DNA from: JACNFS01 sp964582065
Lineage (GTDB): Bacteria; Chloroflexota; Dehalococcoidia; GIF9; UBA5629
Reading direction: 5' to 3'
DNA length: 31,636 nucleotides
NCBI GenBank assembly: GCA_964582065.1
Contig: CAZOQG010000010.1
Coordinates: 1 to 31,636 of the forward strand
In this document: positions 22,145-29,120 of the stretch, piece after piece
How positions within the stretch are numbered: position 1 is the stretch's first letter
Layout of the letters: each line of letters begins with the position of its first letter
Notes under the pieces: generated by a model
Told to the model about the DNA's origin: nothing
Databases searched by the model: none
Seen by the model: only the letters and a program-made list of their open reading frames with translations
Translations under genes and position numbers: made by a program

Positions 22145-22867
22145 ATGACCAAGAAACCTTTTTCTGGTTTTCCAGCAAGAGCGGAGGTTACCCCAATACC
22201 CAACCTGTTCTTCGCTACGGTGATGCCACAGGTTGATGATATCGCTGAGCTCAAGATGATATTGCACGTTTTCTGGCTACTCAGCCGTCGCCGTGGCTAT
22301 GCACAGTTTGTAACCTATAACGAACTTTTGTCTGACCCCATACTTATGGGCGGCATGGAGGGAGAAACCAAACCCAAAGGCGAAGTACTTCGTCAAGCGC
22401 TGGATCAAGCTATACAACATGGCACTATGCTCCATCTGAGGGTTGATAGAGATGGGCAGCCTGAAGATGCCTATTTCATTAACAGCGAAACTGCGAAGGA
22501 GACGATTAACAAAATTCAGCGAGGTAAGCTTCCACAGCTGGTTTTGGCACCTAGGAGAAGTGAGGAAGCGGAAATTAAACCGCCATCGGATATTTTCAGC
22601 CTTTATGAACAAAACATAGGTATGCTGACACCAATGATTGGTGAAGAGCTTCAAGAGGCTGAGAAACTGTACCCGGCAGATTGGATTGAAAGTGCTTTTA
22701 GGGAAGCCGTTAGTCTGAACAAGCGTAGCTGGAAATACATTGCGCGTATTTTGGAACGATGGGCTATTGAAGGGAAAGATAATGGAAAGCTTGGGAGAGA
22801 TTCTGAAAAAGAAAGAGACCGTGACAAATACATCAGGGGCAGATACGGGCACATGGTTCAGCGCTGA
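22145..22867 (+). CDS. DnaD/DnaB_2-domain replication initiation protein
   Basis: This 240-aa protein starts MTKKPFSGFPARAEVTPIPN. The first 140 residues form a winged-helix-like region (IAELKMILHVFWLLSRRRGY, VLRQALDQAIQHGTMLHLRV). A DnaD C-terminal domain follows, with FSLYEQNIGMLTPMIGEELQ and FREAVSLNKRSWKYIARILERW, and a tail ending DKYIRGRYGHMVQR. DnaD-type proteins act with DnaA and the helicase loader. AAGGAG lies close before the ATG. The last 86 nt overlap the next gene in another frame, yet both peptides there look conserved. Confidence 0.88.
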   Translation: MTKKPFSGFPARAEVTPIPNLFFATVMPQVDDIAELKMILHVFWLLSRRRGYAQFVTYNELLSDPILMGGMEGETKPKGEVLRQALDQAIQHGTMLHLRVDRDGQPEDAYFINSETAKETINKIQRGKLPQLVLAPRRSEEAEIKPPSDIFSLYEQNIGMLTPMIGEELQEAEKLYPADWIESAFREAVSLNKRSWKYIARILERWAIEGKDNGKLGRDSEKERDRDKYIRGRYGHMVQR

Positions 22868-24203
22868 GCAGCGGGAAGAAGGCTCGCCTGATCCCGATTG
22901 CCTCCTGTGTAAGGGGGCTGGCTTTGTTTATCCTTTGTCAGCTTCAGGGCGTCCCGATTTCAGTCGAGTTGTCCCATGTCAGTGTACTCGACAGGACCTG
23001 AAAAAAGAGAAGCTGACTCAGCTTCAGCAGTATAGCAATCTGGGCGCCCTGTCTCGACTCACCTTCGACAACCTTCTACCTACCGGGAGGCATAGTGAAG
23101 CTACATCACAGCAGTATTTCACACAAGCGTATGAAGCGGCCAAAGCCTTTGCCACTGACCCCAAGGGATGGTTAATCTTAGCTGGCCCGAACGGTTGTGG
23201 CAAAACACACTTGGCTTGCGCTATCGCTAATCACCGTCTAAGCCTGGGCCAGCCCGCCTTTTACATAGGGGCCGCTGACTTGCTAGACCATCTTCGCTCC
23301 GCTTTTAGTCCCAACAGTGATGTTGCCTACGATGAGCTGTTCGAACGAGTGAAAAACACGCCGCTTCTGGTTCTGGATGACTTGACTATGACAGTCACCA
23401 CTCCTTGGGCTAAGGGAAAACTGGAGCAGTTGCTTGATTATCGTTTCAACACCCGGTTGTCTACAGTGATCACCACCAATGTGCCAATTGAGGAGCTTGA
23501 GGAGAACTTGGGAGGCCGTCTAACCGACACTGAACTCTGTCAAACATGTGTAATTCAAGGAGAATCCCCGTCGTCTCTAGAGCGCCTTGGAGATTTAGAA
23601 CTAGAGCTATTGCGGAAGATGACCTTCAAGAATTTTGATTACAAGCGGTTGAATCTCCCGCCTGAGCAGCGCGAGAATTTGGAGGACGCCTTCCGCCTGG
23701 CCTTTGATTTTGCTCAATCTCCCCAAGGGTGGCTGGTTCTTCAGGGGGTTAATGGCTGTGGCAAGACACATTTGGCAGCCGCCATTGCTAATCATCTGCG
23801 TCGAGAAGGTAAGTCAGCATTGTTCATTGTGGTTTCTGACCTCCTTGACCATTTACGCTCCACGTTTGGTCCGGAAAGCAAAGTCTCCTATGATAAGCTC
23901 TTTGAGGAAATCAAGAAGGCTCCGGTACTGATTCTCGATGATTTTGGTGAGCAGTCAGCCACACCATGGGCTCAAGAGAAGCTGTATCAATTGATTAGCT
24001 ATCGTTATAACGCCAGACTAGCCACGGTGATTACCACCTGTCTTACCTTAGAACAGATTGAGACACGAATCAGCTCTCGTATGGTAGACCCCAGCCTCAG
24101 TCTAGTCTTTGACATTATGGCTCCCGATTATCGGGGGGATGCAAAAGCAGCCCGGGAACCTAGGCCCCAGCAACGATATCATCGGCGAGCTCGCTTCCTG
24201 TAG
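22782..24203 (+). CDS. Tandem double-AAA+ DnaC/DnaI-like helicase loader
   Basis: This 473-aa protein starts MESLGEILKKKETVTNTSGA. An N-terminal zinc-binding region (Cys40, 43, 66, 68) is followed by AAA+ module 1: Walker A GPNGCGKTH (135-143), Walker B LLVLDD (195-200), sensor VITTN and Arg246 in GGRLTD. A second AAA+ module follows: GVNGCGKTH (322-330), VLILDD (382-387), VITTC and Arg433 in SSRMVD. The two motif sets are 187 residues apart and closely similar, so this is an internal duplication. Ordinary DnaC loaders have one module. AAGGGAAAG precedes the ATG. The frame upstream to TTG 22740 is not used. Confidence 0.88.
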   Translation: MESLGEILKKKETVTNTSGADTGTWFSAEQREEGSPDPDCLLCKGAGFVYPLSASGRPDFSRVVPCQCTRQDLKKEKLTQLQQYSNLGALSRLTFDNLLPTGRHSEATSQQYFTQAYEAAKAFATDPKGWLILAGPNGCGKTHLACAIANHRLSLGQPAFYIGAADLLDHLRSAFSPNSDVAYDELFERVKNTPLLVLDDLTMTVTTPWAKGKLEQLLDYRFNTRLSTVITTNVPIEELEENLGGRLTDTELCQTCVIQGESPSSLERLGDLELELLRKMTFKNFDYKRLNLPPEQRENLEDAFRLAFDFAQSPQGWLVLQGVNGCGKTHLAAAIANHLRREGKSALFIVVSDLLDHLRSTFGPESKVSYDKLFEEIKKAPVLILDDFGEQSATPWAQEKLYQLISYRYNARLATVITTCLTLEQIETRISSRMVDPSLSLVFDIMAPDYRGDAKAAREPRPQQRYHRRARFL

Positions 24204-24365
24204 ACAGTGCTCTCGTTCCGATAGATGATTGAGATTGCTCTCTTACTTCGAGATTGGTCCAGCATTGTGTCCTTTTCGATGACGAAACAGAAAGAAACAT
24301 CCGCCGCTTCTATGGGATTAAGAGAAGACAGATGTGATACCAAGGTAGGCAAGGAGTGCGAACTG

Positions 24366-24394
24366 TTGTAGGTCTGAAACTTTCCTGCTAAAAT
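24366..24394 (+). promoter_or_regulatory. Sigma-70 promoter of the HNH gene
   Basis: TTGTAG (24366-24371), a 17-bp spacer and TAAAAT (24389-24394). The predicted start near 24401 leaves a leader of about 19 nt. The preceding gap (24204-24365) holds no recognisable gene or hairpin. Confidence 0.6.
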
Positions 24395-24419
24395 AGCCTA
24401 GATTTGCTGGAAGAAAACT

Positions 24420-24923
24420 GTGGTAAACTCGCCAGTTCTAGTACTTAATCAGGACTACGAACCGCTCAATATCTGCATAGTGCGCCGGGCTGTCGTTCTG
24501 CTGCTTCGTGACAAAGCTGAGGCTCTAGAGAATGGACGAGGCAACCTCCGCTCTGTTTATGATGTCTTTGATGTTCCTTCGGTGATCCGCCTCGTTTACT
24601 TCATCAGGAGACCCCGGCGCCAGCGGAAATTGACTAAGCTCGAAGTTTTCAACCGTGACCAGTATGTCTGTCAGTATTGCGGTAGAGAAAGCAAGGAGCT
24701 GACTTTAGACCACGTTATACCCAGGCGGCGTGGTGGGGAGCACAGTTGGGAAAACGTGGTCAGTGCCTGCGTACCTTGCAATCGACGAAAGGCCGGGCGC
24801 ACACCAACCGAAGCCAGAATGCCCCTTCTCCGTCAACCTAAACCCCCGGGCAAGGATGGTTTCTACGTCCCTTATCACTACCTTCGTGTGCACACTGAGT
24901 GGCAGAAATACCTTCCTCAATAG
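24420..24923 (+). CDS. HNH endonuclease family protein
   Basis: This 167-aa protein starts (GTG) MVNSPVLVLNQDYEPLNICI, a typical opening of stand-alone chromosomal HNH proteins. The HNH module is near residues 80-125: CQYCG, then LTLDHVIPRRRGG with the catalytic His, HSWENVVSAC and CNRRKAGRT, giving a Cys4 zinc site around the betabeta-alpha-metal fold. The C-terminal part (FYVPYHYLRVHTEWQKYLPQ) is also usual. The biological target is unknown. GGAAG lies 6 nt before the GTG. The stop abuts the stop of the opposing gene with no gap. Confidence 0.9.
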   Translation: MVNSPVLVLNQDYEPLNICIVRRAVVLLLRDKAEALENGRGNLRSVYDVFDVPSVIRLVYFIRRPRRQRKLTKLEVFNRDQYVCQYCGRESKELTLDHVIPRRRGGEHSWENVVSACVPCNRRKAGRTPTEARMPLLRQPKPPGKDGFYVPYHYLRVHTEWQKYLPQ

Positions 24924-25757
24924 CTATCTCCTTCTTTGTTGTCCCTCAATCGGTGGTTTCTTGTGCCAGGTTATCTCGTCAAGAGGCAATTCCACAGTGA
25001 CCCCGGTTTCCAATTCTAATGCTACCGTTTCTTTCAATGGGTTGCTGCTGACTACTTTGGCCTTTCCCAAAGATGTAGATACTTCTTGACCTAGCTGAGG
25101 TAGTTTCTCTTTCATATCACGGTATTGGTCGTATTCATATCCCAAGCAGCAAAGGAGTCGACCGCAAATACCGGAGGTTTTCATCGGGTTAAGGGCGATA
25201 TCTTGCTCTTTCGCCATCTTAATAGAAACCGGCGCAAACTCACAGAGGAAGGTAGTGCAGCACAGAGGAAAACCGCATCTACCTAAGCCGCCGACCAGCT
25301 TGGCCTCGTCTCTAGCTCCGACTTGCCTGAGCTCAACCCGAGTTCTCACGTTGCGACTCAGCTCCCTTACTAGCTCGCGAAAATCAACCCTTTTTTCAGC
25401 GGTGAAAAAGACAGTAAGATAGCTGCCGTCAAGGCTGTATTCCGCTGAGATTGGTCTCATAGGTAAGTCAAGCTTTTCGATTGATTCTCGGCACCTAGCC
25501 AGGGCTTTGCGCCCCTTTTCCTGCTGATGCTGAGCGCGTTCCATATCCTCAGCCTGTGCCTTCCGTAGTACCGGTTTGAGCGGCTCAGTGATAGCATTGA
25601 ACAACACCTGGTCTGGAGAAATGACCACTTTGCCTAGCTCTTGGCCACGGCTAGTCTCAACTACCACATAGTCATTTACTTCTACGGGGATATCTGCCGC
25701 ATCGAAATAATAGACCTTACCAGCCCGGTGAAAACGAACTCCAACTGTCTCTGACAT
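24924..25757 (-). CDS. ricT: PSP1/RicT (YaaT) family protein
   Basis: This 277-aa protein starts MSETVGVRFHRAGKVYYFDA. The PSP1 domain spans about residues 60-165 and carries EYSLDGSYLTVFFTAEKRVDFRELVRELS. Cysteine-rich motifs follow: GRCGFPLCCTTFL and GICGRLLCCLGYEYDQY. In Bacillus the homologue is part of the Y-complex, which binds Fe-S clusters and works with RNase Y, and it also influences DNA replication. Its position after the delta' gene is the widespread holB-yaaT pairing. The ATG overlaps the holB stop by one base. Confidence 0.92.
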   Translation of the reverse strand: MSETVGVRFHRAGKVYYFDAADIPVEVNDYVVVETSRGQELGKVVISPDQVLFNAITEPLKPVLRKAQAEDMERAQHQQEKGRKALARCRESIEKLDLPMRPISAEYSLDGSYLTVFFTAEKRVDFRELVRELSRNVRTRVELRQVGARDEAKLVGGLGRCGFPLCCTTFLCEFAPVSIKMAKEQDIALNPMKTSGICGRLLCCLGYEYDQYRDMKEKLPQLGQEVSTSLGKAKVVSSNPLKETVALELETGVTVELPLDEITWHKKPPIEGQQRRR

Positions 25758-26800
25758 TATAGAGTGACGGGCATGGATGATATTGCATGCCCTTGTTCCC
25801 CTTCCTTTCTGGGTATATTAAGCATCAAGATTTCAAACACTAAGCGCAGGTTAGCATTTTCGGAAATTTGGCTCAAGGATTCGTGCAAGCCATTGATGAA
25901 ATCCTTGGTCTCTGACAAGGTCAGTGTGTGCGCCCACTCTTCAAGCGTTGAGATGTGATCAACGTTGGTAATAGCTTGTCTGGAGTCACATTCAGTCAAC
26001 ATTACATCACGCCACCAAATCAGCCAGAGATTTATCACCTCTTCAGCTGATTTCCGGTCGTTTGCAAGCTGAGCGGCATAGACAAAGCGCTCTTCCCAAC
26101 CGGCGTTGAGCAAGGAAAGCATTTTGGATAATCTCTGCGTCCGCTGCGCAAGATAGCCATCATCAACTGAAGCTTTTAGTGCCCAGCCAAGACAACCCTG
26201 GGACAATCGAGCGAAAAGCCTCGCTCGGTCGCCATCAACCCCACGAGATTCAACGAGCACCTTCTCGACCTCGCCGCTTAACATGGGCCTTAATTCTACC
26301 CGCTGGCAACGCGAAACCACCGTAGGCAAAAGTCCTGACTCCTGAGCAGTGAGAAGCAGCAGGATCACCCTGGGAGGTGGCTCTTCCAGGGTCTTGAGTA
26401 AGCAATTGGCCGCTTCACTGGATAGGAGTTCAGCGCCATCGATAATAAATACTTTGCACTTGCCCTCGTAAGGTGGCAAGCTAGCACTGCGTTGAAGCTC
26501 TCTAATATCGTCGATGCTGACCTCAACCCGTGATTTAGTCTCCCCCGAACCTCTGGGTGAATTCAGACCTATGATTGTGATATCAGCGTGCTTACCGCTG
26601 ATGATTCTACGGCAAGACTGACACTCGCCACAGGGTGGCTGGTGTCCCTCACAGTTCAGTGCTTGAGCCAGGTCTAGGGCTAGTGTAGTCTTACCTACAC
26701 GGGGTGGTCCTACAAAGAGATAAGCATGAGCTAAGTTGCTCATCTCGAGGCCATGCTTGAGCAAAGACAACGCTTTCGGTTGACCAATTGTTTGCCACAT
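25757..26800 (-). CDS. holB: DNA polymerase III subunit delta' (clamp loader)
   Basis: This 347-aa AAA+ protein starts MWQTIGQPKALSLLKHGLEM. It has GPPRVGKTT (31-39), a zinc module with CEGHQPPCGECQSC, CKVFIIDGAELLSSEAANCL as Walker B region, LLKTLEEPP and the SRC motif in VVSRCQRVEL. Delta' classically has a degenerate P-loop, but here the Walker A is intact, so a gamma/tau-like origin is possible. Context with ricT supports delta'. It begins 8 nt after lysA ends. Confidence 0.92.
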   Translation of the reverse strand: MWQTIGQPKALSLLKHGLEMSNLAHAYLFVGPPRVGKTTLALDLAQALNCEGHQPPCGECQSCRRIISGKHADITIIGLNSPRGSGETKSRVEVSIDDIRELQRSASLPPYEGKCKVFIIDGAELLSSEAANCLLKTLEEPPPRVILLLLTAQESGLLPTVVSRCQRVELRPMLSGEVEKVLVESRGVDGDRARLFARLSQGCLGWALKASVDDGYLAQRTQRLSKMLSLLNAGWEERFVYAAQLANDRKSAEEVINLWLIWWRDVMLTECDSRQAITNVDHISTLEEWAHTLTLSETKDFINGLHESLSQISENANLRLVFEILMLNIPRKEGEQGHAISSMPVTL

Positions 26801-26808
26801 GTCGAGTC

Positions 26809-28134
26809 CTAAATTGAATCTAAGGTCATTAAGTCTTGGTAGGTTTCTCGCTTTCGAATGAGCCGAGCTTTGCCACGTCTGATCATGATAATCGCTGGTC
26901 TGGGAACCATGTTGTAGTTGCTTGCCATGGGGATGGAATAGGCGCCGCTGACAGGTATGGCGATAATATCTCCTGCTGAAACTGGAGCCACAGTCACGTC
27001 CCTGACCAAGATATCTCCCGACTGGCAGTATCTACCGGCAATGGTGACCTTAGTTGTCTCCTCTTCGCTAACCTTATTAGCCACCAAGGCTTCATATTTG
27101 GCGTCGTAAAGAGCCGGACGGACATTATCTCCTATGCCACCGTCGACACAAACATATTTCCGCACTCTGGGTATCTCTTTTATCGCACCGACGGTGTACA
27201 AAGCGACTCCTGCCTGACCTACGATGGCTCTTCCGGGCTCAATGATACATTTGGGATATGCCAATCCCAACTGGTCGGCCATGCTTGTCAGCCTTGAAGT
27301 TATAGCGTCTGCGTAATCAGCTATGCCCGGTGTTGAAGAGTCCACTGTATATTTGACAGCAAAGCCTCCACCAGGACTAAACTCCTTGAGCTGGGAATTG
27401 TGCTTCGCTTCCATTTGCTTGGCAAAACGGAGAGCAAGGTCCATAGCCAGTTGATAAGGAGAAGTATCAGGAACCGGAGAGCCAAGGTGAAAGTGAAAAC
27501 CCACAAGTCTAAGACTAGACGACGACATAGCACGCGCTACCGCTGCTTCAGCCTGCCCATTGGTTAGCGAGAAGCCAAATTTGCTATCCAGTATCCCGGT
27601 AGTAGTATAGCGGTGAGTATGAGGGTCAACTCCTGGGGTGAGGCGGAGCAAAATACCCTGGCTGATTCCCATCTCTCTAGCGAGCGCATCAACCAGGTCC
27701 ATCTCACGAAGGTTATCAACCACGACTCGTCCAATTCGCCAGTCCAGAGCCAGCTTCAGCTCGTCCATTGTCTTATTATTGCCGTGGAAATAGACCTTGT
27801 CGGGTGGGAAAGCTACTGATTGAGCCACGCTCAGCTCACCGCCAGAGACAACGTCTAGCCCCAGGCCTTCTTCTTTGAAAATGAGGGCTAGAGCTCGATT
27901 CAAGAAAGCCTTGGATGCATATAGAATCAGTGTATCGGAATAGCGCTTGGTGAACTCAGATTGGAACTCCTGGCACTTGGAGCGAAGGGTAAGTTCGTCG
28001 AAAACATAAAGCGGAGTGCCATATTCCTTAGCCAGCGCAACGCTATCGCAGCCACCAATATAAAGATGACCGCGACTATCTACTTCGCTCGCCAATGGAA
28101 ACAAGGAAAGCTTAGGTGAACTGCTCCGGCTCAT
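26809..28134 (-). CDS. lysA: Diaminopimelate decarboxylase
   Basis: This 441-aa PLP enzyme is the last step of lysine synthesis. It starts MSRSSSPKLSLFPLASEVDS. PLP-binding Lys75 is in LYASKAFLNRAL. Further motifs are GFHFHLGSPVPDT, EFSPGGGFAVKY, IEPGRAIVGQAG and the C-terminal SGAYSIPMASNYN. One oddity: the substrate-site motif usually written CESGD reads Cys370-Gln371-SGD here. The first 30 residues run ahead of the usual start, and the ATG has no clear ribosome binding site. It is first gene of the lysA-holB-ricT operon. Confidence 0.92.
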   Translation of the reverse strand: MSRSSSPKLSLFPLASEVDSRGHLYIGGCDSVALAKEYGTPLYVFDELTLRSKCQEFQSEFTKRYSDTLILYASKAFLNRALALIFKEEGLGLDVVSGGELSVAQSVAFPPDKVYFHGNNKTMDELKLALDWRIGRVVVDNLREMDLVDALAREMGISQGILLRLTPGVDPHTHRYTTTGILDSKFGFSLTNGQAEAAVARAMSSSSLRLVGFHFHLGSPVPDTSPYQLAMDLALRFAKQMEAKHNSQLKEFSPGGGFAVKYTVDSSTPGIADYADAITSRLTSMADQLGLAYPKCIIEPGRAIVGQAGVALYTVGAIKEIPRVRKYVCVDGGIGDNVRPALYDAKYEALVANKVSEEETTKVTIAGRYCQSGDILVRDVTVAPVSAGDIIAIPVSGAYSIPMASNYNMVPRPAIIMIRRGKARLIRKRETYQDLMTLDSI

Positions 28135-28169
28135 TAGAACGATACCACCGATATCAACTGAGTACCGTC

Positions 28170-28199
28170 ATTATACTCTCCTAGGAGTCAATCTGTCAT
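28170..28199 (-). promoter_or_regulatory. Sigma-70 promoter of lysA-holB-ricT
   Basis: On the minus strand ATGACA (28199-28194), an 18-bp spacer and TATAAT (28175-28170). The predicted start near 28163 gives a leader of about 28 nt before the lysA ATG. Confidence 0.75.
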
Positions 28200-28345
28200 C
28201 CTCAATTGTGGGCGACGTCATTGTCAGCGCATCTGTCACCCGCTTGTCTATTTCAATATCACTACTTGTCTTACAGGGCGACATTTTAAGTGAATGCTTA
28301 GATGCTGAAGTAATCGGAGAACTTCAGCAAGCAGCCGATTTAGCC

Positions 28346-28375
28346 TTGACACTTGCTCGCGACAAAAGCTATACT
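28346..28375 (+). promoter_or_regulatory. Sigma-70 promoter of tRNA-Ile
   Basis: TTGACA (28346-28351), an 18-bp spacer and TATACT (28370-28375). The predicted start near 28382 is 2 nt ahead of the mature tRNA, as is common for single tRNA genes. Confidence 0.8.
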
Positions 28376-28383
28376 CTCTCGTG

Positions 28384-28460
28384 GGGCCATTAGCTCAGTT
28401 GGTTAGAGCACGGTCCTGATAAGACCGGGGTCTGTGGTTCGAGTCCACAATGGCCCACCA
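28384..28460 (+). tRNA. tRNA-Ile (GAT)
   Basis: A complete cloverleaf: acceptor GGGCCAT/ATGGCCC, D arm GCTC/GAGC, anticodon arm CGGTC/GACCG with loop CTGATAA (anticodon GAT), variable GGGTC, T arm TGTGG/CCACA with TTCGAGT, discriminator A and an encoded CCA. It stands outside an rRNA operon. An integrase remnant lies about 300 bp downstream. Confidence 0.97.
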
Positions 28461-28774
28461 CAGATACAAACTCGGGATGTCAAGCCAAAATGAATGGTTG
28501 TAGACCCGGGCCTTCTTGGTGGCTCGGATTTGATTGTTTATTTGGCCGAACCCCGGCTCTTTCCCAACTGATTGATTCAAAACGTCTCTCCTAGCCTACA
28601 GAGCAGAGGAGGAGTCGCCCGCCCACCTCGAGGGACTTGAAAGAACGATCCTGGAGTTTGCCGGTTTTGTAGAGGCGGTCGTGTTTCCCCAGAGGGTTGG
28701 GGAAGTAGAGCCGATTCACGTTAGGGACCATCTTGCTTATCCTTAGGAGGTGGGCCTGGCGCCAACCACGAGAC
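28461..28774. other. Region after tRNA-Ile with no confident gene
   Basis: About 314 bp. A minus-strand frame (28591-28878) ends with NPLGKHDRLYKTGKLQ and SLEVGGRLLLCSVG. Its last part has a C/G-biased third position that looks coding-like, but no family was recognised and there is no ribosome binding site. It may be another fragment left by the element whose integrase remnant follows. No repeat of the tRNA 3' end was found by eye. Confidence 0.4.
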
Positions 28775-28969
28775 ATGTTCACTATAGAACACTGCGTAGC
28801 TTCCAGACATACTCTTGGGGCGAACTTCCTGAAGAATGGGGGAAGCTTGAGACATCTTCGAGAGATACTTGGCGACACTAACGTGAAAGGACCGGGGTCT
28901 TATCTTGCAGCCACTGACTGCGCAGATGAGATGGCAGCGCGCAGCGTGTATGACCGGCTTCAGAACTGA
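28775..28969 (+). pseudogene. C-terminal fragment of a tyrosine recombinase/integrase
   Basis: The frame reads SRHTLGANFLKNGGSLRHLR, EILGDTNVKGPGSYLAATD, then a TGA. This matches the catalytic C-terminal end of XerC/phage-type integrases (normally LRHTFxTxxLxxGxxLxxLQxxLGHxxxxxTxxYxH). The catalytic Arg and Tyr positions remain, but the box histidines are lost (LGH is now LGD) and the N-terminal two thirds are missing. It is a relic of an element that probably used the tRNA-Ile as attachment site. Confidence 0.7.
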
Positions 28970-29035
28970 CAGCTAAGCTAAAGGGTACTCCCGGCCAGTT
29001 CATACTTCGCTGTTGAGTGGGTACCTGAATGAAGG

Positions 29036-29064
29036 TTGACACCCGCGGTTGGTGGTACTAACAT
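29036..29064 (+). promoter_or_regulatory. Sigma-70 promoter of the GGDEF/HD-GYP gene
   Basis: TTGACA (29036-29041), a 17-bp spacer and TAACAT (29059-29064). The predicted start near 29071 leaves about 50 nt of leader, which contains the 11-codon frame at 29084-29119. Confidence 0.6.
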
Positions 29065-29083
29065 TGGCTAAGCGGAGGGCGGC

Positions 29084-29119
29084 ATGAATGAGATTGTTGT
29101 GAAGTTGAGGGAGGTGTGA
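29084..29119 (+). CDS. 11-codon leader ORF ahead of the GGDEF/HD-GYP gene
   Basis: The ATG at 29084 has GGAGG about 6 nt upstream and encodes MNEIVVKLREV, stopping at 29117-29119, one base before the GTG of the next gene. Its own stop region contains the ribosome binding site of that gene. It could couple translation of the two, or simply be an incidental frame. No function is claimed. Confidence 0.35.
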   Translation: MNEIVVKLREV

Positions 29120-29120
29120 G

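Noticed and set aside
28395..28580. Minus-strand frame containing VDSNHRPRSYQDRALTN
   Set aside because: This peptide is the antisense translation of the tRNA-Ile gene, a well-known annotation artefact.
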